Shown here in pieces: positions 6,766 through 17,941 of a stretch of 64,000 bases of DNA; the first letter of the stretch is position 1; each line of letters begins with the position of its first letter. Where the stretch lies: NCBI RefSeq assembly GCF_026017845.1, contig NZ_CP100416.1, positions 9,112,334 through 9,176,333 on the forward strand, read 5' to 3'. The DNA comes from Amycolatopsis mediterranei. GTDB lineage: Bacteria > Actinomycetota > Actinomycetes > Mycobacteriales > Pseudonocardiaceae. Under the pieces are notes generated by a model. It saw only the letters and a list, made by a program, of their open reading frames with translations, had not been told where the DNA came from and searched no databases. A program made the position numbers and the translations under genes.

Positions 6766-7788
6766 TTGGCGCGCAACGACTGGAGCAAGCTGGACGAGTC
6801 CGACGTCCGGGTGCGTCCAGGCAAGGGCACCCGGCCCCGCAGCAAGCGCCGTCCCGAGCACGCCGACGCCGTCACGGCCATGGTCATCGGCAAGGACCGC
6901 GGCCGCTGGACCTGCGCGATCGACGCCGATCCGGGCCAGGTCATCACGGCCATGCGGGCCCGCGAAATGGGCCGGACACCGGTGGTCGTCGGCGACCGGG
7001 TCGGCATCGTCGGGGACGTCTCCGGCAAGCCGGACACCCTCGCGCGGATCATCCGCGTCGACGAGCGCACCAGTTCGCTCCTGCGCACGGCCGACGACAC
7101 CGACCCGTACGAGCGGCTGGTCGTCGCGAACGCCGAGCGCCTGCTGATCGTCACCGCGCTGGCCGACCCGCCGCCGCGCACCGGCTTCATCGACCGCTGC
7201 CTCGTCGCCTGCTACGCGGGGGGCGTCGAGCCAGTCCTGTGCCTGACGAAGGCCGACCTGGCCAGCCCGGACGAGCTCTTGGCCGGCTACGCGGGTCTCG
7301 ACATCCCGGTGATCGTCAGCCGGTACGACGAACAGCCCGAAGGCCTCGACGAGCTGCTGAAAGACCGCCTGACGGCGCTGGTCGGCCACTCCGGTGTCGG
7401 CAAGTCGACATTGGTCAACCGTCTGGTCCCGGACGCCGACCTGGCCGTCGGCGTGGTGAGCGGCGTCGGCAAGGGGCGGCACACGTCCGTCGCGGCCGTG
7501 GCGCTGCCGCTGCCGGACGGCGGCTGGGTGATCGACACCCCCGGCGTGCGGTCGTTCGGGCTGGCCCACGTCACCGCGGACCACATCGTGGACGCCTTCG
7601 AGGAGTTCGCCGCGGCCGCCGAGGAGTGCCCGTCCGGCTGCGGGCACCTTGGCGCGCCCGAGGACCCGGATTGCGCGCTCGACGACGTCGTCACCGAAGG
7701 GAAGGCGAGCCCGGAGCGGCTCGCGTCGCTGCGGCGCCTGCTGGCCTCACGTGGCGGCCACGATGTGACCCGCGCCACTGAGTCCTGA
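6766..7788 (+). CDS. rsgA: Ribosome small-subunit-dependent GTPase RsgA
   Basis: 340 residues from the TTG at 6766, preceded by GAGAGGA at good distance. It is a circularly permuted GTPase: the G4 motif TKAD (161-164) comes before G1 GHSGVGKST (207-215) and G3 DTPG. An N-terminal OB-fold and a C-terminal zinc knuckle (EECPSGCGH...DC) complete the usual RsgA plan. RsgA binds the immature 30S subunit, where GTP hydrolysis triggers release late in assembly. Neighbouring genes are SRAP (divergent) and the lipoprotein pair downstream. Confidence 0.95.
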   Translation: MARNDWSKLDESDVRVRPGKGTRPRSKRRPEHADAVTAMVIGKDRGRWTCAIDADPGQVITAMRAREMGRTPVVVGDRVGIVGDVSGKPDTLARIIRVDERTSSLLRTADDTDPYERLVVANAERLLIVTALADPPPRTGFIDRCLVACYAGGVEPVLCLTKADLASPDELLAGYAGLDIPVIVSRYDEQPEGLDELLKDRLTALVGHSGVGKSTLVNRLVPDADLAVGVVSGVGKGRHTSVAAVALPLPDGGWVIDTPGVRSFGLAHVTADHIVDAFEEFAAAAEECPSGCGHLGAPEDPDCALDDVVTEGKASPERLASLRRLLASRGGHDVTRATES

Positions 7789-7889
7789 GACAACCGGGAA
7801 CCGATCGCCGATCGTCACCGTCGTATCGGTAACCAACCACCCGATCAGGCGATATGCCGAGCGGAAGATCCGATTCTGAGGGGAACTCG

Positions 7890-8774
7890 ATGCGCAAGAC
7901 CACTCTGGTCGCCGCGGGCGCCGCGCTGGTGCTCACGCTGACCGCGTGCAGCGGCAATTCCGCCACCGGCACCGCCGAACCGGCCGCCGCGGGCGGCCAG
8001 AACCAGTCCGCCGGCCTCGCTTCGCCGTTCACCGACGCGGTCCAGCTGGCGTCGGCGTCCAAGCAGAACACCGTGAAGTCGAAGTCGGCGAAGTTCACCA
8101 TGGAGGGCTCGGCCGCCGGCCAGACGCTGAGCGCCACCGGCGCGATGGCCATGGACGAGACGGACACCCGGTTCTCGATGACGAGCACCGAGGCCGGGCA
8201 GACCACCGAGATGCGCCTGGTCGACAAGGTCATGTACATCAAGCTGCCCGCCGAGCAGCAGAAGCAGCTGGGCACGGACAAGGCGTGGGCAAAGATCTCG
8301 GCCGACGGCACCGACCCGCTGTCGCAGGCGATGGGCGGCGCGCTGTCGCAGTCGGCGGAGCAGAGCGACCCGAGCAAGATGCTCGACCAGATCTCCAAGG
8401 CGGGCCGGATCATCTCGTCCGACCAGACCGAGCTGAACGGCGAGAAGGTCAACCACTACAAAGTCGAGCTCGACGTCGCCAAGGCCGTCGACCAGTTCAC
8501 CGGCCAGCTCCCGGCCGCGACGCGCGACAAGGTCACCGACCTGCTCAAGGGCAAGGACGTCAAGCTCCCGGCCGAGCTGTGGCTGAACAAGGACAACCTG
8601 CCGGTGCAGGTCACCATGGACCAGGGCCCGATGATGCAGGCGATGGGCGTGCCGGCCGGCGACGCGAAGTTCACGATGAAGTACAGCGACTGGGGCACCA
8701 AGGTCGACGTGACGGCCCCGCCCGCCGACCAGGTGGTCGACTTCGGCGAGCTGTTGAAGAAGGCCGGTCGCTGA
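7890..8774 (+). CDS. LppX/LprG-family lipoprotein, first of a tandem pair
   Basis: 294 residues with a lipoprotein signal: MRKTTLVAAGAALVLTLTAC, lipobox ending at C20. The mature part resembles the LppX_LprAFG fold, a hydrophobic-pocket beta structure that in mycobacteria carries lipids across the periplasm. Conserved block near the C-terminus: SDWGTKVDVTAPPADQVVDF. GAGGGGAAC-type ribosome-binding site before the ATG. The next gene is a shorter paralogue sharing DGTDP, the GKxWVxV-like region and the DWGT-VDV-PPAD ending. Cargo unknown. Confidence 0.82.
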   Translation: MRKTTLVAAGAALVLTLTACSGNSATGTAEPAAAGGQNQSAGLASPFTDAVQLASASKQNTVKSKSAKFTMEGSAAGQTLSATGAMAMDETDTRFSMTSTEAGQTTEMRLVDKVMYIKLPAEQQKQLGTDKAWAKISADGTDPLSQAMGGALSQSAEQSDPSKMLDQISKAGRIISSDQTELNGEKVNHYKVELDVAKAVDQFTGQLPAATRDKVTDLLKGKDVKLPAELWLNKDNLPVQVTMDQGPMMQAMGVPAGDAKFTMKYSDWGTKVDVTAPPADQVVDFGELLKKAGR

Positions 8775-8794
8775 CCGGACGACGCTGAGTAGCG

Positions 8795-8826
8795 GCGGCT
8801 CCCCCGAACGAGATCGGGGGAGCCGC
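8795..8826 (+). terminator. Intrinsic terminator between the two lipoprotein genes
   Basis: A perfect 13-bp stem (GCGGCTCCCCCGA / TCGGGGGAGCCGC) with a 6-nt loop, followed by TGTGTTTTTG. The T run is unusually good for this genome. The next start codon is only 18 bases beyond the stem. Confidence 0.85.
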
Positions 8827-8844
8827 TGTGTTTTTGTTGGCGCC

Positions 8845-9594
8845 ATGCGCAAAGCCGCCGTGGTGCTGCTGTTCGTCCTGCTCGCCGGTGCGTGCTCCGA
8901 CCCGCCGCGACGTCCGGCGTTCGACGACGCGCGAGCGCTGGCCGACGCCGCGACGACGGCCACGACGAGCGGCGGCTCGGCGAAGTTCGGCACGGACGTC
9001 GCGGTCGGCTCGGTCCGTTCGAAGGGCCAGGGCCAGGCGCGGTTCGGCGCCGCCGGGACGGCCCAGGTGATGACGACGGACTTCCTCGGCGAGCCGGTGG
9101 AGCTGCGGCTGGTGGCCGGGAAGCTGTACGCGAAGGTGCCGGAAGGCGCGCGCGACGAGGTCGGCACCGGCAAGCCGTGGGTGGCGGTCGCGGCGGACGG
9201 CACGGACCCGTTTTCCCAGGTCCTCGGAGCCAGCCTGACGCAGCTGGCGGCGCAGAACGACCCGGCGCACACCCTCGGCGAGATCCGGACGGCCGGCACG
9301 ATCGTCGCGGCCGAGCGCACGGACTTGAGCGGAGTGGCCGCGGAGCACTACCGCGTCGACCTGGACCTGGCCCGCCTGGGCACCGACCTGCCGGCGGGGC
9401 TGCCCGCGGACGCGGCGGGCCGGGTGGGCGGCAAGTTCCCGGTGGAGCTGTGGCTCGACGAGACGCACCGGCCGTTGCAGATCGTGCTCGACCTGTCGCC
9501 GATCCTGCAGGGCGAGGCCCGCATCACGACCCGGTACACGGACTGGGGCACCCCGGTGGATGTCCAGCCACCGCCGGCGGACGAGGTCGGCTAG
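8845..9594 (+). CDS. LppX-like lipoprotein, second of a tandem pair
   Basis: 249 residues; signal MRKAAVVLLFVLLAGAC with lipobox cysteine C17. It is a diverged tandem copy of the preceding gene, sharing AAQNDPAHTLGEIRTAGTI versus SEQSDPSKMLDQISKAGRI and the TDWGTPVDV ending. It begins 18 bp after a strong terminator and lacks a clear Shine-Dalgarno, so it may be poorly read through or may have its own leaderless start. It ends one base before the stop of a convergent gene. Likely an outer-face lipid or ligand carrier. Confidence 0.78.
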   Translation: MRKAAVVLLFVLLAGACSDPPRRPAFDDARALADAATTATTSGGSAKFGTDVAVGSVRSKGQGQARFGAAGTAQVMTTDFLGEPVELRLVAGKLYAKVPEGARDEVGTGKPWVAVAADGTDPFSQVLGASLTQLAAQNDPAHTLGEIRTAGTIVAAERTDLSGVAAEHYRVDLDLARLGTDLPAGLPADAAGRVGGKFPVELWLDETHRPLQIVLDLSPILQGEARITTRYTDWGTPVDVQPPPADEVG

Positions 9595-10086
9595 TCAGAG
9601 CAGCTCGAGCAGGAACGGCAGCTCCTGCGGCGCGTACCAAGCCAGCTCGTGGTCCTCCGCGTCCCCCAACGTGAACTCCGCGTCCGGATCCCCCAGGTCC
9701 GCCGCGTCGATCACCGCCGCCGCGGCGGCCACCGCCTCGGCCGCCTCGGGGGCGTCCACGTGGATCGCCGCCACGGCCGACAACGGGATCGGGCCGCCGA
9801 TCCGCACCACCGGTGCGTCCAGGTCCGGGCGCAAAGTCAGGCCCTCGACGTCCGCCGAGACCACCACCCGGCGTGGCTCGCCCTTCTCCTCGGCCGCGAT
9901 CAGGCGCAGCGACGCGCGGGCCGCGTCCAGCAACGCCGCGTACTCCAGCTCCTCGTCGGACCCGCTCACGTACGCCTCACGCAACGCCGGCGTCAGCGCG
10001 AACGCCGTTCCGCTGCGGGCGCGGAACTCCCCCGATGTCTCGAGGTCGCGAAGCATCGCGATGGTCGCAGGCAGATAAACCCTCAC
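9595..10086 (-). CDS. Conserved actinobacterial hypothetical protein, DUF6912-like
   Basis: 163 residues from a GTG that overlaps the upstream acyltransferase stop by four bases (GTGA). The N-terminus MRVYLPATIAMLRDLETSGE, the LTPALREAY motif and the acidic DDE-rich C-terminal half resemble a widespread actinobacterial family of unknown function that I associate with DUF6912. There is no signal peptide, membrane segment or recognisable catalytic motif. Coupling to the WS/DGAT gene hints at a shared role, but that is only context. Confidence 0.75.
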   Translation of the reverse strand: MRVYLPATIAMLRDLETSGEFRARSGTAFALTPALREAYVSGSDEELEYAALLDAARASLRLIAAEEKGEPRRVVVSADVEGLTLRPDLDAPVVRIGGPIPLSAVAAIHVDAPEAAEAVAAAAAVIDAADLGDPDAEFTLGDAEDHELAWYAPQELPFLLELL

Positions 10087-11489
10087 CAGTGCGCACCCTT
10101 CAGCTCTTCCAAGGACTCTTCGATCATCCCGGCGACCAGATCGACGTCGAACGCGGCCTTGCGGTCGCCGTTCAGTCCGAAGTAGACGCCGCCGTGGTAG
10201 GAGGTCACCCCGATCGCCAGCGCCTGGGTGCGCATCAACGGCATCACCGGGAACATCTCGACCAGTCTGGCCTCTCCCGCGTACATCGGCACCTGGGGGC
10301 CCGGTGAATTGGTCACCATGACGTTGAAGATGCGCCCGGACAGCGACCCCGCCGCTCGCGCGCCGAGGGAGTGCAGGGTAGCCGGGGCGAAGCCGCCGAC
10401 CTTGAGCAGGCCGCGCGCCGCCACCGAACGGCCCGAATCGAGGTGCTCGGCCATCGCGTGCCCGATGTGCTGCAGCCGCAGGACCGGGTTCGGCTCGCCG
10501 ACCGGCAGGTCCACCAGGTACGCCGCCACCTGGTTGCCGACCAGCCCCGGCGTCGAGTACGCGGGGGTCTCCGCGTCGCGGACCGCCAGCGGCACCAGCG
10601 CGCGGATCGTCGTGTCGGGCGTCAGCTGGACCTCGCGCGAAAGCAGCCATTCGCGCAGCGCCCCCGTGATGGCCGCGAGGACGACGTCGTTGACCGTGCC
10701 GCCGTGCGCCGCGCGGATCTTGCGGAAGTCCTCCAGCCGCGTGCGGACCACGCCGAACACGCGACCGCCGGACACCCGGACGTTCAGCGGCCCCGGCGGC
10801 GCCGGACTCACCAGGGTGCGCAGCGTCGACGCCACCCCGCCGACGGTCTCGGCGAACTTGCCCGCCGCCGCGAACGCGTCGTTCGCCGCCGACCGGACGT
10901 TCTCCACCACCTCGCCCGGCCGCTGGACGCCCTCGCTGATCGCGTCCAGCACCAGCTGGGTGCGGCTCGGCTCGCGGCGCGGCGTCCAGATGTCCTCGAA
11001 CGGCTCCGGCTCGGCCGGCGCCGGGTCGAGGACGATCTGGCCGAGGTCGATCGTGCCGACACCGTCCACAACGGACTGGTGGGTCTTCGTCACCAGTGCC
11101 ACCCGGTCGCCGGCCAGCCCCTCGATGAAGTACGCCTCCCAGAGCGGCCGCTCCGGCGCCAGCCGCCGCGACATCAGGCGCGCGACCAGGTCGAACAGCT
11201 GCTCGTCACTGCCCGGCTGGGGCAGCGCCGAGCGCCGGATGTGGTAGTTCAGGTCGAAGTCGACGTCGTCCACCCACACCGGACGCGCCAGGTGGCCCGG
11301 CACGTCCAGTACGCGCTGCCGGTACCGCGGCAGGTAGGCCAGCCGTCCGCCGATGAGGTCGACGAGCTGGGCGTAGCCGAACCCGGAGCGCGGCCGCTCG
11401 AAGATCGCCACGCCGCCGACGTGCATCGGGGTCGCGTGGTCCTCGAGGTAGAGGAACGAGGCGTCCAGCGCGGAAAGGCGGTCGGGCAT
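10083..11489 (-). CDS. WS/DGAT-family acyltransferase with altered HHxxxDG motif
   Basis: 468 residues, the usual length for wax ester synthase/diacylglycerol acyltransferases that esterify acyl-CoA to diacylglycerol or alcohols for storage lipid. The family frame is intact: MPDRLSALDASFLYLED start, PLNVRVSGGR, NDVVLAAITGALREWL and the NSPGPQVPMY region. The active-site motif, normally HHxxxDG, reads THQSVVDG: H137 is kept but the second, catalytic histidine is Q138. Transferase activity may be lost or changed. AAGGA lies before the ATG. M. tuberculosis has a tgs gene (Rv3234c) in the corresponding place, as I recall. Confidence 0.9.
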   Translation of the reverse strand: MPDRLSALDASFLYLEDHATPMHVGGVAIFERPRSGFGYAQLVDLIGGRLAYLPRYRQRVLDVPGHLARPVWVDDVDFDLNYHIRRSALPQPGSDEQLFDLVARLMSRRLAPERPLWEAYFIEGLAGDRVALVTKTHQSVVDGVGTIDLGQIVLDPAPAEPEPFEDIWTPRREPSRTQLVLDAISEGVQRPGEVVENVRSAANDAFAAAGKFAETVGGVASTLRTLVSPAPPGPLNVRVSGGRVFGVVRTRLEDFRKIRAAHGGTVNDVVLAAITGALREWLLSREVQLTPDTTIRALVPLAVRDAETPAYSTPGLVGNQVAAYLVDLPVGEPNPVLRLQHIGHAMAEHLDSGRSVAARGLLKVGGFAPATLHSLGARAAGSLSGRIFNVMVTNSPGPQVPMYAGEARLVEMFPVMPLMRTQALAIGVTSYHGGVYFGLNGDRKAAFDVDLVAGMIEESLEELKGAHW

Positions 11490-11523
11490 GGGGCGATCCT
11501 TACACAGTGCGAGACTGCTGGGT

Positions 11524-12285
11524 GTGGGTGATGAGTCGACTATCTCGCCGAAGGACCGCTTCCTGACCGTGTACGGCCGGAAGCCGGTGCTCGAGGCACT
11601 GGCGGACGACGGCCTGCGGGTGGACAAGGTGATCCTCGCCGACACCGCCCGTGGGCCCGGCGCGGCGGAGATCCAGCGCGCGGCGAAGGCGGCCGGCGTG
11701 CCGGTGCAGCGCGCCAGCGCCCACCGGGTCAAGGTGCTCGCCGGGAACGGCAAGCAGGACCAGGGGGTGCTCGCCGACGTCCTGGCCCCGCGGATGCGAG
11801 CGCTTTCCGCGGCACTGGCCGACCGGCGCCCGCCGTCGCGGGTGCTGCTGCTGGACGGCATCACCACGCCCGCGAACGTCGGCATGATCCTGCGGACGGC
11901 GACCGCGGCCGGCTTGGACGGGGTGATCGTGCCCCGGCGCGGCGTCGCGGCGCTCGACCCGCTGGTGGTCAAGGCGTCGGCCGGGGTGGCGTTCCGCGCG
12001 CCGGTGCTGCGCTGCGGCTCGGCCCGCGAGGCCGCGGAGATGCTGGCCGAAGCCGGCTTCGGGCTCTACGCGCTGGGCGCGTCGGCTCGCACGACGGTGT
12101 TCGACGTCGACCTGCCGCAGCGCGCCGCGTTCGTCCTCGGCGGCGAGACGGCCGGGGTCGGGGCGGAGGTCGGCGAGCTCGTCACGGAATGGCTGTCGAT
12201 CCCGATGCCGGGTGACGTCGAGTCGCTGAACGTCTCGGCCGCCGCCGCGGTGCTGTCGTTCGAGCTGGTCCGCCGCGCGCGCTGA
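11524..12285 (+). CDS. SpoU/TrmH-family RNA 2'-O-methyltransferase
   Basis: 253 residues from the GTG at 11524. An N-terminal substrate-binding domain (VYGRKPVLEAL) is followed by the SPOUT trefoil knot: motif 1 NVGMILRTATAAG, motif 2 FVLGGETAGV, motif 3 IPMPGDVESLNVSAAAAVL. These enzymes methylate a ribose 2'-OH in 23S rRNA or tRNA from S-adenosylmethionine. The arrangement is nearest to RlmB/TsnR-like members. An ATG at 11488 would make 265 residues but overlaps the divergent acyltransferase start codon, so the downstream GTG is preferred, without strong ribosome-binding-site support. Confidence 0.85.
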   Translation: MGDESTISPKDRFLTVYGRKPVLEALADDGLRVDKVILADTARGPGAAEIQRAAKAAGVPVQRASAHRVKVLAGNGKQDQGVLADVLAPRMRALSAALADRRPPSRVLLLDGITTPANVGMILRTATAAGLDGVIVPRRGVAALDPLVVKASAGVAFRAPVLRCGSAREAAEMLAEAGFGLYALGASARTTVFDVDLPQRAAFVLGGETAGVGAEVGELVTEWLSIPMPGDVESLNVSAAAAVLSFELVRRAR

Positions 12286-12288
12286 CCC

Positions 12289-12687
12289 TCACCCCGCGAA
12301 CAGCACGGCGAGTTCGCCCAGCGTCTCGCTGACCGACCGGTGGTGCACCCCGACCATGCCCGCCTCGACGGCGCCGCGGATGTTCGTGGCGGAGTCGTCG
12401 ACGAACGCGCAGCGCGTGGCGGGCAGCCCGAGCCGGTCGGCCGCGATCAGGTAGACCGCCGGGTCCGGCTTGGCCACGCCGACCTCACCGGAAAACACCA
12501 GCGCGTCGAAATAGTCGAACATCGTGTTCTTGACCTCGTCCGACGCCCCGGGGGCGTTGGACAGCAGCGCAGTGCGGACGCCGCGCTCGCGTGCGGCCGC
12601 CAGGTAGTCGTAGAACCGGCCGGCGTCGGGATCGGTGAGAACTCCGGCGAAATCGACCAATAGCCCTTTCAACACCCGGCACACCAT
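12289..12687 (-). CDS. Small HAD-superfamily hydrolase
   Basis: 132 residues, a near-capless HAD phosphatase. Motif I is LLVDFAGVLTD, where the usual second acidic residue is Ala; motif II is LLSNAP; motif III/IV are KPDPAVYLIA and CAFVDDSATN. The first Asp (nucleophile) is present. The DxA form of motif I resembles the DxG seen in some HAD-IA members, so activity may be retained or altered. The gene ends three bases from the convergent methyltransferase. The ATG at 12687 is chosen; nearby GTG codons are alternatives. Substrate unknown. Confidence 0.8.
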   Translation of the reverse strand: MVCRVLKGLLVDFAGVLTDPDAGRFYDYLAAARERGVRTALLSNAPGASDEVKNTMFDYFDALVFSGEVGVAKPDPAVYLIAADRLGLPATRCAFVDDSATNIRGAVEAGMVGVHHRSVSETLGELAVLFAG

Positions 12688-12848
12688 AGCCGGGGCGGCG
12701 AGGCGGTGTCTCGCCGCCGCGGTCGGCTTACCGCAACGGTCGCCGGTAATCCACGGCTTCGGCGGTTCTCGCCCGGATCGTGCGATTCCGGTGTCCTTTC
12801 CGGTCCGTTCCCCCTCTAAGCGAATAGCCGAGTCAGGGAGGGAAGGAA

Positions 12849-13307
12849 ATGATCGAGGAACATCGGTTGCGAACGCTGATCCACTGCGAGGCGCCTCGCC
12901 GGGCGGACCGTCCGGAATGGGCGGCATCGCGGGAGCACCACCGCGGCGACGCGCGGTCCCCGGCGCCGAGGCAGCTCGATGCGGGCGAGGTGGGCCACCT
13001 GCTGAACATGCTGCTGGAGGCCTACGACGGCCGCCGCCCGGCGGCGCAGGTCCGCGCCTTGGTAGCGCCGGAGGTGTACGCGGGTTTCATCGGTCCACGC
13101 AGGACAAGGCCACGGCACCGGACGCAGACGGTCCACACGTGCACCCCGGCCCCGGAGGTGGTCGAGGCGTGCGCACGCGTGGAGGCGGACGGCCGGTCGT
13201 TCGCGCTGGCGGCCCGTTTCACCCGCACCCCCACGGGCTGGCGGTGTGTCCGGTTCGCACTGTTGAAACCGCAGCAGCCGGCCAAGCCGATCCGGCGAGC
13301 CGCATGA
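12849..13307 (+). CDS. Rv3235-family hypothetical protein
   Basis: 152 residues, basic, no signal or membrane segment. The C-terminal half, with VVEACARVEADGRSFALAAR and TPTGWRCVRFAL, matches the small Rv3235 family that lies upstream of secA in many actinobacteria and whose members look like NTF2/SecA-linked proteins of unknown role. Preceded by a purine-rich GGGAGGGAAGGAA leader. Its place next to the secA-hpf block agrees with the mycobacterial order. No function is assigned. Confidence 0.75.
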   Translation: MIEEHRLRTLIHCEAPRRADRPEWAASREHHRGDARSPAPRQLDAGEVGHLLNMLLEAYDGRRPAAQVRALVAPEVYAGFIGPRRTRPRHRTQTVHTCTPAPEVVEACARVEADGRSFALAARFTRTPTGWRCVRFALLKPQQPAKPIRRAA

Positions 13308-13308
13308 G

Positions 13309-13420
13309 GCGGCGAGGTGGCGGCCGCTCACCGCCGGTCGAAAAGCGGCGAGCTCAGGCGGAGAGGCGGAGCCGCTCGCCACCGGCCGAACGAGCGGCGA
13401 GGTGAGGCACAGAGGCGCCG
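13309..13420. repeat. Imperfect 49-bp tandem duplication after the Rv3235-like gene
   Basis: GCTC-rich units of about 49 bp start at 13326 and 13375 and share GCTC-CC-CCGG-CGAA and GCGGCGAG-T-AGGC blocks. They lie in a 239-bp gap between two convergent genes. The rest of the gap (to 13546) shows a GCGCGG...CCGCGC inverted repeat but nothing I can name. Confidence 0.5.
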
Positions 13421-13546
13421 ACCGCTCCCGACGGCTTGCGGAGGGGCGCGCCACATCCACCGCCCACGGGACCGCGCCGCGCCGCCCCGGCGCGGTCCGC
13501 CGGGGCGACCTTGTCGTCGCGGCCGGTCGGATCAGCGCGCCGGAAC

Positions 13547-14758
13547 CTAACCGCCGCTCGCCACGGAAAGGGCCGACAAGCCGCGCAAGGTTGTCGTCGG
13601 GTTCCACTCCGGCGTGCCCGTCAATGTCAGGCCCGGGCGGTGGCGAGCCAGTTCGCGGAATGCGATTCGGGCCTCCAACCGCGCCAATGGCGCACCCAAG
13701 CAGAAGTGGATGCCCTGGCCGAACGCCAAATGCCGGCCCGGCTCCCGCGCCGGGTCGAAGGATTCCGGGGACGGGCCCGTGGCCGGGTCGCGGTTGGCCG
13801 CGCCGAGCACGATGATCAGCTGGCTGTCCGCCGGGACCGCCAGTTCGCCCAGCTCCGCGTCGCGCAGGGCCGTGCGAGCCGTCAGCTGGACCGGTGAGTC
13901 GTAGCGCAGCACCTCCTCCACCACCCGCGCCGCGTTCTCGCCGTCCGTGCCCAGCGGCTTCAGGCCGTCCGGGCCGCGCAGCAGCGCCAGGACCCCGTTG
14001 CCGATCAGGTTCGTCGTCGTCTCGTGGCCGGCGATCAGCAGGAGCGTGAGCGTCACCAGCAGCTCGCCCTCGGTGAGCACGTCGCCCGCGTCGGACACCG
14101 CGACCAGGGCCGACAGCAGGTCGTCACCCGGCTCGCGCCGGCGTCGGGCCGCCAGCTCGCGGAAGTAGCCCACGAACGACTGCCGTGCCCTGACCGCGGG
14201 TTCGAACGTCTCCGGGCGCTGCAGGAACGGCGGGTCCAGCGCCCGCGCCATCGCGTGCGACCACTCGGCGAACCGCTCGCGGTCGTCCAGCGGTACGCCG
14301 AGGAGTTCCGCGATCACCTCGACCGGCAACGGCTTCGCGAGCGCCGCCATCACGTCGAATTCTGCCGGCGCGCGGGCGACCAGTGCGGCCGCGATCTCCT
14401 CGATGCGCGGCGTGAGCTGCTCGACCATCCGCGGGGTGAACGCCTTCGCCACCAGCCGCCGCAGGCGTGTGTGGTCCGGCGGGTTCAGCGAGAGGAACGC
14501 CCGGACCACGCGACCTGATTCGTCGACCGGCTGGTCCGGGAGGCGGTCCGCCGGATCCAGGTACTCGGGCTCGGGGTGCCCGAACGCCGGGTCGCGCAGC
14601 ACCTGCGTCGCCTCGGCGAGGCCGCTCACCACGAACATCCGCTCGTTCAGCGCCGCGACCGGCCACCGCTCGCGCCACCGCCGGTACGCCGGGTACGGGT
14701 CCGGCCGCCGCTCGGGCGCGAACAACGCGAAGAACTCCTGCGGATCCGCCGACGTCAC
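13547..14758 (-). CDS. Class I cytochrome P450
   Basis: 403 residues, a normal soluble bacterial P450 length. I-helix AGHETT, K-helix EEVLR (ExxR), and the heme loop HLAFGQGIHFCLGAPLARLE with the thiolate ligand Cys353. It needs a ferredoxin and reductase, neither adjacent; a Rieske-type ferredoxin 10 kb away is not a usual partner. The GTG at 14758 is preferred over the TTG one codon upstream, because GGGAGG then has correct spacing. The substrate cannot be inferred. It lies between the conserved Rv3235-like gene and secA, so it is probably a lineage-specific insertion. Confidence 0.93.
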   Translation of the reverse strand: MTSADPQEFFALFAPERRPDPYPAYRRWRERWPVAALNERMFVVSGLAEATQVLRDPAFGHPEPEYLDPADRLPDQPVDESGRVVRAFLSLNPPDHTRLRRLVAKAFTPRMVEQLTPRIEEIAAALVARAPAEFDVMAALAKPLPVEVIAELLGVPLDDRERFAEWSHAMARALDPPFLQRPETFEPAVRARQSFVGYFRELAARRRREPGDDLLSALVAVSDAGDVLTEGELLVTLTLLLIAGHETTTNLIGNGVLALLRGPDGLKPLGTDGENAARVVEEVLRYDSPVQLTARTALRDAELGELAVPADSQLIIVLGAANRDPATGPSPESFDPAREPGRHLAFGQGIHFCLGAPLARLEARIAFRELARHRPGLTLTGTPEWNPTTTLRGLSALSVASGG

Positions 14759-14840
14759 CAAGCCCTCCCCCGTTCATGACACCGGGACGCGCGGACCAGC
14801 CGCGCGCCCCGGTTGTTACATAGTCACCGGTCACACAGTG

Positions 14841-17735
<2,895 letters not shown>

Positions 17736-17884
17736 CCGGTCGACCTCACTAGCTGAATATGAGCACGCCCAGGCCGGTCCCGGGCAGGTTCTCCCGCGGT
17801 GGCGGCCGAGTTCGGCGCCACCTTCCCACCCCCATCGTAGGGAACGGTGGCCGTCGTGTGCACACGCCGTACGTCCTGACATGC

Positions 17885-17918
17885 GGAGGGCCCGCACGCG
17901 AGCGCGTGCGGACCCTCC
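17885..17918 (-). terminator. Hairpin downstream of hpf
   Basis: A stem of GGAGGG and CCGCACGC paired with GCGTGCGG and CCCTCC, with one C/A mismatch and a 4-nt loop. It lies 24 bp beyond the hpf stop and 150 bp before the secA start, so it separates the two same-strand genes. Confidence 0.7.
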
Positions 17919-17941
17919 GGCAGGCCTCCTTCGAGCCCGGC

